The position numbers were made by a program, and so were the translations under genes. Shown here one piece after another: positions 63,009 to 64,000 of a stretch of 64,000 nucleotides of DNA (its first letter is position 1; the number at the start of each line of letters is the position of its first letter). This stretch comes from Amoebidium appalachense (taxonomy: Eukaryota > Ichthyosporea). The stretch lies in assembly GCA_963693365.1 (NCBI GenBank), contig CAVNZM010000016.1, forward strand, positions 6,882,001 to 6,946,000, written 5' to 3'. The notes beneath the pieces are model-generated. The model did not search any database and had not been told where the DNA came from. It worked only from the letters and a program-made list of their open reading frames with translations.

Positions 63009-63885
63009 CACACACACACAAAACCTCCCACACACTAACCACCACAACACACACCTTGCCGTCCTCGGTGCGGATGGCATCACCGATGCGGTAGATCTTC
63101 TTGTTCTGCTCGGTACGGTGGTGGTAACCGTTCTGACCGGCGCGGGGGACAGTGAAGCCCACGCGGGCAGGGTGCCAAGAGCCAATGCAGGCAACCTGAA
63201 GGTGGGAGGAGAGTAAGCATAACATGCAAAAACAAGGCAGCAGGATGTGGGCAAGGTAATAACCATGCACGAATCACTACTAAGCAGGCACGGAGAGAAT
63301 TATGCATCAGGAAGGCTAAAACTGACCAGTAACAGTGCCACTAAAGAACATTTCCCCTCCCACTCCCGATGCGACGTACGTGTCACATCAACCTCCAACT
63401 CCCCCCCCCCCCCCCCGCACACCAACATTTTGATACCTCGGGATACGGGAACCAAGTCCTGCCTCAAGGAACACACCTTCCAGAAACCATTACCCCATCC
63501 CATCTCTATTATTAGCACACCGAGCTATTTATATACCTTGCGCAGACCACGGTGGGTCTTGCGGCGCAGCTTCTTGGTGCCCCAGCGGAAGGTCACACCC
63601 TCGTACCCGTGACCGGTGGTGACACCGATGATGTCAATCATCTCGTCCTGGGCAAACACGTTCTTGACGGGCACCTCCTTCTCGAACAGGCCCTGGGCAA
63701 AGGCCACCTTGTCGGCAATGGAGCCGCCGTTGACCTGGATCTCCATGATGTGGGCCTTCTTCTGGCCCAGGTTGAGCTTGGACACCTGCGTGTGGGCCAG
63801 CACGCGCACGACCGTGCAGTACTTCTTGATGCGCTCAAGGTCCGCCTCGAGCTCCTTCTTGCCGGCCTCGTCCTTCCACTTCTTG
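62141..63885 (-). CDS. RPL3: 60S ribosomal protein L3 (uL3), last three exons, 5' part beyond window
   Basis: Exons: 63885-63537 (116 residues), 63195-63055 (47 residues) and 62455-62141 (104 residues plus stop), with matching phases. Exon A runs from [20 protein letters not shown] through [20 protein letters not shown] and [20 protein letters not shown] to KTHRGLRK. Exon B holds [20 protein letters not shown] and [15 protein letters not shown]. Exon C holds [34 protein letters not shown] and [19 protein letters not shown], and ends KEDK. Known: uL3 is a core large-subunit protein that reaches the peptidyl-transferase centre. The WHPARV region with its conserved His is intact; that His is methylated in yeast and mammals. 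About 135 N-terminal residues must lie to the right of the window, so the gene is partial only by the window edge. The Met at 63893 overlaps the acceptor and is not the real start. Confidence 0.97.
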
Positions 63886-64000
63886 CTGCTCATGAAAATA
63901 AGTCAGTGGCATGTTCACCACAACCATGAAGCCAACTCTGCTGTTTCACACCGAACAAAAAATACCCAGAGCCTCTAATCCACTGGCAGTTGTCAGATCC

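Noticed and set aside
63552-63978. Plus-strand frames over the RPL3 exon
   Set aside because: Antisense shadows. The minus strand gives unambiguous uL3 sequence.

Overview
This window is nuclear DNA of a eukaryote with intron-dense genes. Every exon boundary I could place is GT-AG, the exons are tiny (39-350 nt), and the introns are packed with (GT)n/(CA)n microsatellites and very long poly-G/poly-C tracts. A complete U2 snRNA gene, a tRNA-Ala(AGC) gene, a TATA-driven secreted chitinase and housekeeping genes confirm a nuclear chromosome. Two features suggest an opisthokont, perhaps a unicellular relative of animals. One is the REXO1-type protein, with an N-terminal CCCH finger as in animal REXO1. 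The other is the animal-like La exon content. This placement is inference and I cannot name the species.

Layout, left to right. 0.2-2.1 kb (minus): N-terminal exons of the elongation factor/histone chaperone SPT6, running off the left edge. 4.55-4.73 kb: U2 snRNA. 7.1-22.7 kb (minus): a REXO1-like 3'-5' RNA exonuclease rebuilt here from 15 small exons. It starts with a CCCH finger and carries all DEDDh catalytic residues. Its introns hold a 70-bp satellite, a 33-bp minisatellite and a 1.3-kb CA/C-rich block. 23.4-29.8 kb (plus): the La RNA-binding protein, divergent from REXO1 across a roughly 640-bp shared intergenic region. 30.0-32.1 kb: a repeat-poor intergenic stretch. 32.1-35.7 kb (plus): a two-exon secreted GH18 chitinase with an N-terminal chitin-binding module and a Thr-rich linker. 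35.7-41.8 kb: low-complexity DNA with weak exon-like signals. 41.8-47.3 kb (minus): phosphopantothenoylcysteine decarboxylase (PPCDC), five exons found, last one missing. 48.2-48.7 kb (minus): an intronless Ala/Ser-rich secreted, possibly GPI-anchored protein. 51.0-52.5 kb (minus): a decayed reverse transcriptase of non-LTR type inside a patch of duplicated sequence. 52.5-60.6 kb: gene-free repeats. 60.6 kb: tRNA-Ala. 60.8-61.6 kb: a palindromic rearranged repeat. 62.1-63.9 kb (minus): the last three exons of ribosomal protein L3, with its 5' part beyond the right edge.

Functionally the genes serve RNA metabolism (La, REXO1, U2), transcription (SPT6), translation (RPL3, tRNA), coenzyme A synthesis (PPCDC) and the cell surface or chitin (chitinase, Ala/Ser-rich protein). 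No operon-like logic is expected. The most unusual aspect is how simple repeats are placed relative to splice sites. One REXO1 intron begins with about 90 GT units and ends with about 75 AC units, so it could fold the two splice sites together. A REXO1 5' splice site has been copied in a 33-bp tandem array in steps that keep the reading frame. Two 23-codon REXO1 exons look like duplicates of each other.
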